Part shown: piece after piece, positions 43,378 through 55,716 of the stretch | How positions within the stretch are numbered: position 1 is the stretch's first letter | Layout of the letters: each line of letters starts with the position of its first letter | Assembly: GCA_032718475.1 (NCBI GenBank) | Contig: JAUCBJ010008859.1 | Coordinates: 1-57,495, forward strand | From: Nemertoderma westbladi | Taxonomy: Eukaryota; Xenacoelomorpha; Nemertodermatida; Nemertodermatidae | Direction of reading: 5' to 3' | DNA length: 57,495 nt | Notes under the pieces: model-generated | Seen by the model: the letters and a program-made list of their open reading frames with translations, nothing else | Told to the model about the DNA's origin: nothing | Database searches by the model: none | Made by a program: the position numbers and the translations under genes

Positions 43378-43920
43378 TGTTAGCGAATCAATTCCGCCTC
43401 ACCAAACCCCATAAAGTAAACCATTAAGCAATATTGGGGGCCACGAGGTTGGGTAATCAATCACTCGTGCCACCCCAACAAAGTGGGAAGGAGAAAGACA
43501 CAATAGGGGTCAGGGGCCATACCCCTAACAGAGAGAAAATAGCAGGAGTGAGGGGAAACACTCCAAAGGGCGCCAACAGGGATATTAGCCAATGGGAGGG
43601 AGGCACCGGCTAGGTACTGTAACAACGGCCAAACCGTGCAATATATATATTACCACCTCATGTTACTCATTAGTTCAGTTATCTCAGTCTGTCAGTACAG
43701 TCAGGTAGTACGGTGACAGTTAGGACCGTCACCGCCGTCACCATATTACCGGTCATTCATTGTGCAGCCATCATTAGTGCTATCTGCTATTGTACCTATA
43801 TGTTATCTCAATTTATATCCTTAACAACAACATCAGAACAACAACTCTTTTCATTCACACGGCGGGGACGCGTACGCAACCAACACCGGATAAACCGGGA
43901 TCCTCTCGGATCCCGTCACA
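43378..43920 (+). repeat. BEL-2 right LTR
   Basis: 543 bases matching 32705-33247 with about four substitutions. It is followed by the GTAAA duplication. Confidence 0.92.
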
Positions 43921-44163
43921 GTAAAAATATCGAGAGTTAAAAATTATTGAGAGTAAAAATATCGAGAGTTGAAAAATATCGAGTGTTGAAAAATATCGAG
44001 TGTTGAAAAATATCGAGTGTTGAAAAATATCGAGTGTTAAAAAATATCGAGAGTAAAAATATCGAGAGTAAAAATATCGAGAGTAAAAGTATCGAGAGTC
44101 AATTTATCCGTTGAAAAATATCGACAGTAAAAATATCAAGTGTTGAAAAATATCGAGAGTAAA
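43921..44163 (+). repeat. AAAATATCGAGAGT satellite, left arm
   Basis: About 15 units of 15-18 bases (aaaatatcgagagta and gaaaaatatcgagtgtt) in plus orientation, continuing the remnant at 32656-32704. Confidence 0.9.
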
Positions 44164-44299
44164 AATTTTGTTCTAGAACACATTTTTTTGGTTCTAGATC
44201 ACATTTTAAATTTTTATACTAGCTAGTATTTTCTACTTCTTGTTATAAATGTTATAGAACACGTGTAAGCTACCAATTACCATACCAAGTACCATTATT
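44164..44299. other. Core between the two satellite arms
   Basis: About 135 bases that are not satellite, including a short internal repeat ttctaga.cacattttt. The satellite changes orientation across it. Confidence 0.7.
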
Positions 44300-45645
44300 T
44301 CTCTCGATATTTTTACTCTCGATATTTTTACTCTCGATATTTTTCAACACGCGATATTTTTACTCTCGATATTTTTACTCGCGATATTTTTCAACACTCG
44401 ATATTTTTAGTCTCGATATTTTTCAACACTCGATATTTTTACTCTCGATATTTTTACTCGCGATATTTTTACTCTCGATATTTTTACTCGCGATATTTTC
44501 GATATTTTTCATCTCGCGATATTTTCGATATTTTTCATCTCGCGATATTTTTACTCTCGATATTTTTCAACACTCGATATTTTTAGTCTCGATATTTTTC
44601 AACACTCGATATTTTTACTCTCGATATTTTTACTCGCGATTTTTTTACTCGCGATATTTTTACTCGCGATATTTTTACTCTCGATATTTTTACTCGCGAT
44701 ATTTTTACTCTCGATATTTTTACTCGCGATATTTTCGATATTTTTCATCTCGCGATATTTTCGATATTTTTCATCTCGCGATATTTTTACTCTCGATATT
44801 TTTACTCGCGATATTTTCGATATTTTTCATCTCGCGATATTTTTACTCTCGATATTTTTCAACACTCGATATTTTTAGTCTCGATATTTTTCAACACTCG
44901 ATATTTTTACTCTCGATATTTTTACTCGCGATTTTTTTACTCTCGATATTTTTACTCGCGATATTTTTACTCTCGATATTTTTACTCGCGATATTTTCGA
45001 TATTTTTCATCTCGCGATATTTTCGATATTTTTCATCTCGCGATATTTTTACTCTCGATATTTTTCAACACTCGATATTTTTACTCGCGATATTTTTACT
45101 CGCGATATTTTCGATATTTTTCATCTCGCGATATTTTCGATATTTTTCATCTCGCGATATTTTTACTCTCGATATTTTTACTCTCGATATTTTTCAACAC
45201 TCGATATTTTTACTCTCGATATTTTTAAACACTCGATATTTTTACTCTCGATATTTTTACTCTCGATATTTTTACTCGCGATATTTTCGATATTTTTCAT
45301 CTCGCGATATTTTCGATATTTTTCATCTCGCGATATTTTTACTCGCGATATTTTTCAACACTCGTTATTTTCGATATTTTTCATCTCGCGATATTTTTAC
45401 TCTCGATATTTTTCAACACTCGATATTTTTACTCTCGATATTTTTACTCTCGATATTTTTACTCTCGATATTTTTACTCTCGATATTTTTACTCTCGATA
45501 TTTTTACTCTCGATATTTTTACTCTCGATATTTTTACTCTCGATATTTTTACTCTCGATATTTTTACTCTCGATATTTTTACTCTCGATATTTTTACTCT
45601 CGTTATTTTTACTCTCAATAATTTTACTCTGTATATTTTTCACCA
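44300..45645 (-). repeat. ACTCTCGATATTTTT satellite, inverted arm
   Basis: Same family as 43921-44163 but in reverse orientation, about 85 units. Variants: actctcgatattttt, actcgcgatattttt, caacactcgatattttt and a 27-base form with catctcgcgatattttcgat. From 45419 to 45600 it is a homogeneous 15-bp array. The frames through it (IESKN or RVKIS repeats) are not genes. Confidence 0.92.
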
Positions 45646-45898
45646 TTACCATTGAACTATAGTAAGTTGTCTAGTGGGAAATGAGGTAGATATACTACTA
45701 AGGAAGCACTCGAGAATCGGATACCGATATGGGTCTGGTTCGATATTCTCACCCGCCATGACGAAAGATATCCCTTCAGTAACGTTTGCTGAAGGAGTTC
45801 CCTTACATTGAGGTTCCAGATAATAGCTTTCTAAACACGACTTTTTAGCACCAGACTGCCAGCCAGCAGGCCAGAGTCGCCTGCAAAATATTTATAAT
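45646..45898. other. Unique spacer between satellites
   Basis: About 250 bases with no repeat and no gene that I can recognise. Confidence 0.5.
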
Positions 45899-46731
45899 GA
45901 TTGGTATTGGTATTGGTATTGGTATTGGTATTGGTATTGGTATTGGTATTGGTATTGGTATTGGTATTGGTATTGGTATTGGTATTGGTATTGGTATTGG
46001 TATTGGTATTGGTATTGGTATTGGTATTGGTATTGGTATTGGTATTGGTATTGGTATTGGTATTGGTATTGGTATTGGTATTGGTATTGGTATTGGTATT
46101 GGTATTGGTATTGGTATTGGTATTGGTATTGGTATTGGTATTGGTATTGGTATTGGTATTGGTATTGGTATTGGTATTGGTATTGGTATTGGTATTGGTA
46201 TTGGTATTGGTATTGGTATTGGTATTGGTATTGGTATTGGTATTGGTATTGGTATTGGTATTGGTATTGGTATTGGTATTGGTATTGGTATTGGTATTGG
46301 TATTGGTATTGGTATTGGTATTGGTATTGGTATTGGTATTGGTATTGGTATTGGTATTGGTATTGGTATTGGTATTGGTATTGGTATTGGTATTGGTATT
46401 GGTATTGGTATTGGTATTGGTATTGGTATTGGTATTGGTATTGGTATTGGTATTGGTATTGGTATTGGTATTGGTATTGGTATTGGTATTGGTATTGGTA
46501 TTGGTATTGGTATTGGTATTGGTATTGGTATTGGTATTGGTATTGGTATTGGTATTGGTATTGGTATTGGTATTGGTATTGGTATTGGTATTGGTATTGG
46601 TATTGGTATTGGTATTGGTATTGGTATTGGTATTGGTATTGGTATTGGTATTGGTATTGGTATTGGTATTGGTATTGGTATTGGTATTGGTATTGGTATT
46701 GGTATAGAATTGGTATTGGTATTGGTATTGT
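45899..46731. repeat. TATTGG hexamer satellite x about 137
   Basis: Perfect 6-base units to 46704, one interruption (agaa), then a few more units. Every frame is open on both strands because no unit phase makes a stop. These frames are artefacts. It is not the animal telomere repeat TTAGGG. Confidence 0.97.
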
Positions 46732-46793
46732 TTATTAGTGTCACAAGAGTTTGTATCCATACAGTTAATTTACGAGGCACATGACACATACAT

Positions 46794-46901
46794 TGAATTG
46801 CCTAAGTACAAATGTTATAAATAAAAACATGAATTGCCTAAGTACAAATGTTATAAATAAAAACATGAATTGCCTAAGTACAAATGTTATAAATAAAAAC
46901 A
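46794..46901 (+). repeat. 36-bp unit x3
   Basis: Three essentially identical tandem copies of tgaattgcctaagtacaaat followed by gttataaataaaaaca. Confidence 0.95.
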
Positions 46902-47154
46902 ATATGTTATAAAATATATTATTGAAATAAGAACTACATGTATTATCAAGTACTATTTATTATTTTAACGCCACATACTGTATGTACAAAGTTTTAGTGC
47001 GAAAAACAGAGTAATTTTAAATAAAGGTTTAGTGCAAAAAATACGTTAAAATAAATCGAGTTGATTAAAATAGTGTAAAATCAAGTACTGACACAGGTAA
47101 AATTGAAACATTATAATTTATATCCTTAATATATATTATATTTTATAATTTAAG
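46902..47154. other. AT-rich spacer
   Basis: No gene seen. A tttagtgcgaaaaa/tttagtgcaaaaaa pair near 47000-47045 recurs at 48400. Confidence 0.5.
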
Positions 47155-47479
47155 CCTTATCCTACGAGACAACGCGAATTGGGACTACCTACACTGGAAT
47201 ACAGACGGCATCGCGCAGACCTCGTGCAAGTATACCGATATCTCACTGGAATGGAATCGGTCGACTTCCAACCTCCGCGGTCATTCGCCTAAACTAAACA
47301 AACGGCGCGCACGTCTCCTCCAACGCAACGCAACATTCCATTTCCGTGTCGTTGACCCCTGGAACGCTTTATCCGAATCTGTAATAACCGCCCCCACACT
47401 TACCGCATTCAAATCGAGACTCAATAACCACTACAAAAACTTGCCGCTCAAATTTACCCACACCTGGTGGTCCGAATAA
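47155..47479 (+). pseudogene. LINE E: C-terminal end of a CR1-like reverse transcriptase
   Basis: Translating from 47161 gives RQRELGLPTLEYRRHRADLV and VYRYLTGM. After a +1 shift near 47276 it continues RGHSPKL, then FRVVDPWNALSESVITAP and FKSRLNNHY before a stop at 47477-47479. LGLPTLEYRR...RGHS.KL...WN.L...FK.RLN is the conserved C-terminus of CR1-type RTs. The rest of ORF2 is missing, so the copy is 5'-truncated, as most LINE copies are. One frameshift is visible. Confidence 0.8.
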
Positions 47480-49341
47480 CGAGACTTACAGTCAACGACC
47501 CCCCCCCCCCCCCCCCCTTCCCCACAAACTTACATTAGTTAGGCTATATTTAATTGTTTTCTTTCGTTATTTATTTTTATCGCATTTTATCATATTTTAC
47601 TTATCTACTTATTTTCACAGTATCTACTTATTTTGATGTAACTATTTTCTCTTATTTTACTTATCTAACTATTTTTTCATCTTATCCATTATACAGTTAT
47701 TTTCTACCAATCGTTCGTATTTTTAAATAGACCCAAATGGTGCAACTGTCGTCATATATTACTTGTGATTTTATTTCTCAAATAATCTAATTCATATGCT
47801 ACTTTTTTGATCTTTTGATCTTTTTCTATACTGTACAACGATTTTATCGAATATTTTAATTTAATTTTATATTTTATTATAACCCTTAAAGCTTAAACTG
47901 TGTACTTATTTTCTCATCGTGTAGTGTAAACTAATCCATGTAAATTTATGTGTTAAATGTTTTGATCTATTTTATATACCGTACTGTTTTTATAGCCATG
48001 GATTTATCTGATATTTTAAATTACCTTTATATTTTATTTTAAACCTAAACTGTAATTATTTATTTTCCCTACGTGTAGTGTAAACTAATCCATGTAAATT
48101 TATGTGTTCAAATGTTTTGAACTATTTTACATACCGTACTGTTTTTATACGCTATATGATTCTATCAAATATTTTACAAAATTTTATCAGTTTCATGATT
48201 TTACTAAACGTTTGCTACATGTATACTGTACAATGTACATACATACATACCGGTAATACATGTTATTTACTTTCAGTTTGACCTTTCCAGTAATTAATTG
48301 TTTTTTATATTGATTTGTAAGGGTGCGGGTGCCATTGCTAGAAGCATTTAGCTTTCTTTACCCTCAACTATTAAACATTATGTACAAGTCAGCAAGGGTC
48401 TAGTGCGAAAAATAGGTTAAAACGGGTTGTATAGAATGATAACTGCTAACTGCTTCTATCTGTCTATAACAGACTACAAATCTACAATACCTGTTACTGC
48501 AGTACCGTGTTACAGTACAACTGTTCTGCTGTACAGTCTGACAGTGTTATACCTGCTTACCATACAGCAGTACAGCCATATCTGCATAATACAGATCAGC
48601 AGATATACAGATATAAATACAGAAGTAATACTAATACAGTCACACTGCACACAGTAATACTGTAATAGGCACTGGTATCCATTGTTTAATTCAGTAATTG
48701 TACCCCCAGATCCCGGCAGCGCGGTATACCTGTATACCCTGATACAGACAAGTCGCCACTGCACAGTTTACATTCCATCGGTACCTATATTAAATTAAAT
48801 TTTACTTTTGTATCATTGTAATTACAATTTTTACTTAATTAAATATCAGGTTATTTGTTTTTATTATTTTCATATGAAGAGCACAGTATTTTTTATTATT
48901 TTTATTATTTTTTATTTTTTTTATATTAGGCCCTATTTAGGCCCTATTTATTAGGCCCCTTTACTGTAGGCCTATCGTTTTTAATAGAAAAATTTTAATC
49001 ATAACGTGCCAACTAAATTTTTTAATGTTTATTTTTTTTTTATTAGGCCTATTGCAATATGTAAAATTATCAACATTGTGGTTTTTACTTACAATCTACG
49101 TCGTATAATTTTGTAACCCCACTATCTGATTATTGTTTATTTATGTTTGTAATATGTTATATGTTTGTACCTATAATGTATGTAACTTACCTACAGTACT
49201 TAATAAAATAAATATACGCATATGCGTAGAATCCTTATAGATTTGCCAGTTCATTGTGTTTTATAATAATTTATGTGCTGTATGTATTAATTTTTATTTG
49301 CATTTGGCAGTTTGGCGTATTAAACTAAACTAAACTAAACC
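47480..49341 (+). mobile_element. Probable LINE E 3' UTR and AAACT tail, AT-rich
   Basis: Starts with a poly-C run (about 47501-47518). It is AT-rich with a 154-base repeat pair (gtgtagtgtaaactaatccatg near 47920 and 48074) and ends in taaactaaactaaac (49320-49340), a plausible LINE tail. A stretch at 48480-48660 is rich in GTACAG/CAGTAC. Whether all 1.86 kb belongs to LINE E is uncertain; the UTR is long for the type. Confidence 0.4.
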
Positions 49342-51310
<1,969 letters not shown>

Positions 51311-51388
51311 CCTCTATTGGGATTCGAACTCGAAACTTCCTGATCCTGCTATATACCGTATTTTGACCACTTCACTACCGACGCTTCT
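51311..51388 (-). repeat. tRNA-derived SINE head
   Basis: On the minus strand TAGTGAAGTGG (51367-51377) fits the tRNA A box and GTTCGAATCCC (51319-51329) fits the B box, 37 bases apart. The stems do not close into a cloverleaf (no acceptor or T-stem pairing), so this is a tRNA-derived SINE head with an RNA polymerase III promoter, not a tRNA gene. The D-arm resembles Val-type tRNAs. Confidence 0.6.
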
Positions 51389-51499
51389 CTCGCTGTTTAC
51401 AGCTATTAATTTAGTATTTATTAAAAGCCATTAGTTTGTTTAAAAACTGTTGGTTTTTATAGATAGTGGCGCACATTGACCGCGAGTTAAAATTGTCAT

Positions 51500-51592
51500 C
51501 TCCACTAGGATGATTAAAATTACAAAAAATGAGTTTTTTTACAATATTTCTGATCACTTACGGGGTCCTTCTTCAGGCACAAATGACTATGT
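51500..51592 (-). repeat. Dispersed repeat R2, copy 1
   Basis: The minus strand reads gcctgaagaaggaccccgta, then agtgatcagaaatattg and a T/A-rich end. The plus strand at 57341-57422 carries the same sequence in the opposite orientation, 5.8 kb away. The unit may be the end of a SINE or LINE; the class is not recognised. Confidence 0.75.
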
Positions 51593-51605
51593 TAAACGTA
51601 GTGAG

Positions 51606-51639
51606 ACCGGTAGTGATAACTTCCGTTATCACTACCGGT
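51606..51639. repeat. Perfect 15-bp hairpin
   Basis: accggtagtgataac (51606-51620) and gttatcactaccggt (51625-51639) with loop TTCC. Confidence 0.95.
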
Positions 51640-51644
51640 GTAAC

Positions 51645-51835
51645 AGGCTGAGATAACTCTCCACCAAATATGACTCCCCAGTCTTCTCAGCCTAGGCTGA
51701 GAAGGGGAGTGAGTGGGAGTGTTCTCATCCTAGGCTGAGATAACTGGTGAGTGTTCTCAGCCTAGGCTGAGACGACTGAGGATGATGACGACTGAGATGA
51801 CTGGGGAGTCATTTCAAGAGGGAGTTATCTCAGCC
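51645..51835. repeat. Nested palindrome cluster (AGGCTGAGATAACT family)
   Basis: The outer arms aggctgagataactctcc (51645-51662) and gggagttatctcagcct (51819-51835) are inverse. Next inward, tgactccccagtc (51671-51683) and gactggggagtca (51799-51811). Between them lie a perfect 22-bp palindrome (cttctcagcctaggctgagaag, 51683-51704) and a 16-bp palindrome (ctcagcctaggctgag, 51757-51772). It can fold as a branched cruciform. Confidence 0.9.
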
Positions 51836-52431
51836 TTCTACAGTGGTGCCTTGGAAAGACTCAATAAGGCAAGAGACAACTAATTTCTACTTCAATCAGT
51901 ATTAAAATCTGAGATGGCCTTCACTTCCTTTCTGCTTCATTTCTACAGTTAATCTCCATATACCGGTACTCTAATATATCCTAGACATGTGCCAATCCTC
52001 CCTGATGTCGTAGTTTCCACCCTTCATAGCAATACCCGTCTGATTGATCCCATTGATCCGGCCTCCCATAGTACACTCTATCTATGGGGTTGGTACATTA
52101 GTACCCTTTATGCACGTACGTATTCACTAGTATACTAGCCCCCCATGGGTTGGTTTTTACCCCACTTCTGTCACCCCATTTTCCCTCAGCCCTTGCATCA
52201 CCTCATATTCCTCGGCATGCAATATCATATTATACCATATTGGATAATTCCCCCATTCTCCCGGTAGTTGGCGTGCGGCGGTGTGGATCCGCTAATGTCC
52301 TTAATATTCTAATATTCTAAATTTAATATTTACTAGCTGGTTGTAATACCATTCGGATATTTTAACAATTTCACTTATTATTTTAATAATTTACACGCTG
52401 CGCTCACTTTAATGCTGTGCTTTCTAAAGGG
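51836..52431. other. Intronic or intergenic, no gene seen
   Basis: Moderately C-rich patches (52140-52200) but no frame or repeat that I can support. Confidence 0.5.
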
Positions 52432-52435
52432 GCTT

Positions 52436-52520
52436 CCATGGAAACGAGGTTTATCCTCATGGCGCTATCCCTAACATTGTATGAAACGAGGTTTATCCCC
52501 ATGGCGCTATCCCTAACATT
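52436..52520 (+). repeat. Two copies of a 42-bp unit related to the LINE A 3' UTR
   Basis: gaaacgaggtttatcctcat followed by ggcgctatccctaacattgtat occurs twice in tandem. The same core, catggaaacgaggtttaatacc, is in the LINE A 3' UTR (minus strand near 3940). It is probably the remains of related LINE tails. Confidence 0.7.
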
Positions 52521-53572
52521 GTATGTCTACAAGATAATCTATATTTTATTTGTGAACTATGTACTATTTTTTATTAAAGGCGTACTTAATTATAGTCGAT
52601 TCCATCTTATGCCTGTTATTAGTGTATTATGTTATGTAGTTGTCTTATATTTTATATGGCTTATACAGTAAGTACACGTTGTGGGGTCTTCGAGCAGCAC
52701 GTGTTCAAATGTTCAATGACTGAGCAGCGACTAATTAACAAATTTATGAGAGATTCATTGACCAGCTACCGACAGACCAATATTGTGACATATATTTTAG
52801 TTTAATGTTTGATTCAATTAGAGGCACAAATTAAAAAGGCTACAAATATATAGGGGTGAATAATTAAATTAGTCACCCATTTAGGCCTAAAAGGTAGCCA
52901 AATATAAGTTGCAATCTATATAAATTTTTGAATTCAGTAGTGTGGGTGTGTTGTGTATTGATTCCGTAGATTTCATGTTGAAATAGCGTTCATTAATTTA
53001 ATTTCTATTTAATGATTCATGCATACTAATACACACATTAAATTAGTTCGCGTGTGTTAAGTGTGTAAGATTTGATTGTTTCGTCACGAAACCATTAGGG
53101 CACAGAAACTGACGGATTCTTCGCGAATTTCGCAAACGTCGCAAACTTCGGGAATTTGTTCTACAATTTTGACTCCTTAAGCAAAAGGGTCCCGAATGAG
53201 TTTTTTAACCTTTATTTTTTGTGATTTTGAGTGCTTTTTTTATACTAGTGAATATTCTAGAACCTTAGTAGATTTTTAATGGTATATAGCTAGTATTTTT
53301 TACTAGCTAGTAATTTTTGGAAATTATTTTGGTCATTAATATATTCTTCAACAGTTTAACCTGAAATATCATGGACTTTCACATTTTTTATAATTTCAAA
53401 AAATACTAGCGAGCAAAAAAACACTAGCTATCATATAAAACATATCTACTAATGTTGTAGAACTTTCACCTATACCAAAAAAATTAAAAAACTCTAAAAA
53501 AGGATTGGTGAAAAATGGCTGGGGTGTCGACAGGGCGAAGTAGGGACCGTGTTGCTTAACCCCTTAGAGCCT
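52521..53572. other. AT-rich, no gene seen
   Basis: Includes a patch of cgcaaacttcg-like repeats (53120-53155) and TTAA/CCCCTTAGAGCC at 53556-53571. The latter resembles the start of a piggyBac-type terminus, but no partner end was found. Confidence 0.4.
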
Positions 53573-53627
53573 ATGACGTCCACTGCACGTCACAATGGAC
53601 AGCACGAAGACGTGCAGTGGACGTCAT
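53573..53627. repeat. Perfect 19-bp hairpin with TGACGTC motifs
   Basis: atgacgtccactgcacgtc (53573-53591) and its exact inverse (53609-53627) flank a 17-base loop. It contains several TGACG/CGTCA half-sites of the kind bound by CREB/ATF proteins. It could also be the sub-terminal hairpin of a DNA transposon. Confidence 0.9.
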
Positions 53628-53818
53628 GCTGGAATACATGTTTTATTGGAAGGCTCTTGGAGTAGGTATACTGGTGGATAGTATTAATGACATTTATTGC
53701 TCTTCGTGGCAAAAAATCCATTCTGTACTGTAGATAGGCTGTATTGTAGACTGTATTATTAGTGTTAGGTATATGGCGTAATGCCAACCACAGTACAGTA
53801 GTACAGACTGGCAGTAAG

Positions 53819-54345
53819 ACCGACAGACAGACAGACTAGATTTATGTAAACGTGTAAACTGACATCAAAAATGAAATCAGCAACCCTTAAAACCACCATA
53901 GCGAGAATGTTGGTTAGTTAGTATACTTTCTTAAGTTTTCACAGACTGACTGACAGAAAGACCGACAGCCAGACAGACTAGATTTTTTTAAACGTGAAAA
54001 CTGACATCTGAAATAAAATTAGCACCCATTAAAACCCCCATAACGAGAATGTTAGTTAGTTTGTATTATTTTTTAAGTTTTGACAGACTGACTGACTGAC
54101 AGAAAGACCGACATACAGACAGACTATATTTATGTAAACCTGAAAACTGACATCAGAAATGAAATCAGCACCCCTTAAAACCCCAATAGCGAGAATGTTA
54201 GTTAATTTGAATTCTCTTTTATGTTTTGACAGACTGACTGACAGAAAGACCGACAGACAGACAGACTAGATTTATGTAAACGTGAAAACTGACATCAGAA
54301 ATGTAATCAGCACTCCTTAAAACCCCCATAGTGAGAATGTTAGCG
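53819..54345 (+). repeat. 142-bp tandem repeat x4
   Basis: Units begin gaccgacagacagacagact at 53819, 53960, 54106 and 54248. Each continues with gacatcagaaatgaaatcag, ccttaaaacccccatag and gagaatgttagttag. Length varies through the number of actg units. Copies are diverged by several percent. Confidence 0.92.
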
Positions 54346-55424
54346 ACAAGTTTTAATTATTAACCATATTTCGTAAGATATATTTTAAAACATTTATTTA
54401 TTAATAATGCAATAACTGAATAACCAGATAACGGAACGACAAACCGAATTGAAACTTTTAATTACTAATAATAATTGTGGTGAGAGGTGATGGAAATCAA
54501 GGATATATGTTGTTATGTTATGGAGCACGCGTTGGTAGGCACAGGCAATGAATTGATGTCTGTTGAGATGTATTGAAGGAGCACTATTCCTTCATTAGTA
54601 ATAATATTAATGTCATTGAATAACTGATACCTAAACACACACACACACCCCCGTCAGCCAGTTCTATGGAGAGTGAGTGAATGTTTAGGGAATTAATGCT
54701 ATCCTACCATCCCCAACCAGCAGCAGTCTGCCTCTAACAGGCCAGGACATTCTCAGCGTTGCTAAGACACGGGAAGGAATTACTCCGTATTGACTGTCAT
54801 TAGGCGGTTAGAGCCTGCGTGTGAATTAATTGATAAAAATGCAATTTTAATTGTAAATCAATAAATAACTATAAAACTTGACATTAATCTCGAGTATAAA
54901 GTAAAGACTTTGATAGAATGGGACACGGCGAATCTACCCATGTTAATTTTATACCAGATGGGATAAATGTTACCCCCCTAAATAATTAATTACCGATAGA
55001 AGAATCGAAATAATTCGATTCAACCATACAATTTAACTGAAGATATTAACTTCGATTATGGCTTCCGACATTTATGGCTACCGACACACACACACACACG
55101 TCACACACAGACTTTTGAGAAACGGCCATAGTATAATTATATCAGTTCGCTGATGGCTCGCCATACGTGTCTCGCCCCACAATGTTAATAAAAAAACTTC
55201 AAACGTTGTCATTCTTGGCCCATGTGAAGAATACCAGGTTTTCACCAAAAACACAGGTTACAGAAGGGCTGAATCTAACCAAAACAATAAACGAATTAGT
55301 ATATGTACAGGTTATAAGCGCTATAAAACACTTAATATATATATATATAATGCTACAGGCGTCAACCTGCCAATCACCACATCCTCTGAGGATGAGTCAC
55401 GGCGGTTCTACCACGCACAACTAC
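54346..55424. other. AT-rich, no gene seen; short CA runs
   Basis: CA repeats at about 54636-54650 and 55085-55101. A lone copy of the caggttacag...aaccaaaacaataaa unit lies at 55253-55292. Confidence 0.5.
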
Positions 55425-55716
55425 CCGTTAGTGGTTAGTAGTAGACCTAGTGGTGGGGTAAGGGGGGGAGGGGGGTGTTTAATGGTTAGTAGTAGAATTA
55501 TATGTAGATGTAGTGATAGATGGGGTGGGGGGGGGGGGGGGGGGGGGGTTGTTTAACGCGGTTAGTACTGTAGTAGTAGACGTAGTGCGATAGAGGATGG
55601 GGTGGGGGTAATTTAATGGTTAGTAGTAGACCTAGTGGTGGGGTGAGGGGGGGGGGAGGGGGTGTTTAATGGTTAGTAGTAGACATAGTGATAGAGGGTG
55701 AGGGGATATATATTCT
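55425..55716 (+). repeat. G-rich degenerate repeats (ggttagtagtagac)
   Basis: About five units of ggttagtagtagacctagtg followed by G runs, one of 20 or more bases (about 55525-55548). The plus strand could form G-quadruplexes. Confidence 0.85.

Larger units (their letters stand above)
32705..43920 (+). mobile_element. BEL-2: BEL/Pao LTR element lacking pol, with a LINE inside
   Basis: 543-bp LTRs (TGTTAGCG...CCGTCACA) are flanked by GTAAA on both sides. The LTRs differ at four sites by eye, about 0.7 percent. The interior encodes Gag N-terminal frames, a Gag core, knuckles and an aspartic protease, then 1.4 kb of hairpin-rich non-coding DNA and a G-run polypurine tract. No RT or integrase anywhere. 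LINE D (36743-40495) lies within the gag frame. The sequence is unrelated enough to BEL-1 that the loss of pol must have happened separately. Confidence 0.88.

Noticed and set aside
45397-45652. RVKIS and IESKN repeat frames
   Set aside because: Homogeneous part of the 15-bp CGATATTTT satellite read in two phases.
45899-46731. Interstitial telomere
   Set aside because: The hexamer is TATTGG, not TTAGGG or another known animal telomere unit.
45831-46789. Long IG, LV, TN and IP dipeptide frames
   Set aside because: Six-base satellite with every phase open. Not genes.
51311-51388. Functional tRNA gene on the minus strand
   Set aside because: A and B boxes are present but acceptor and T stems do not pair. 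Better explained as a SINE head.
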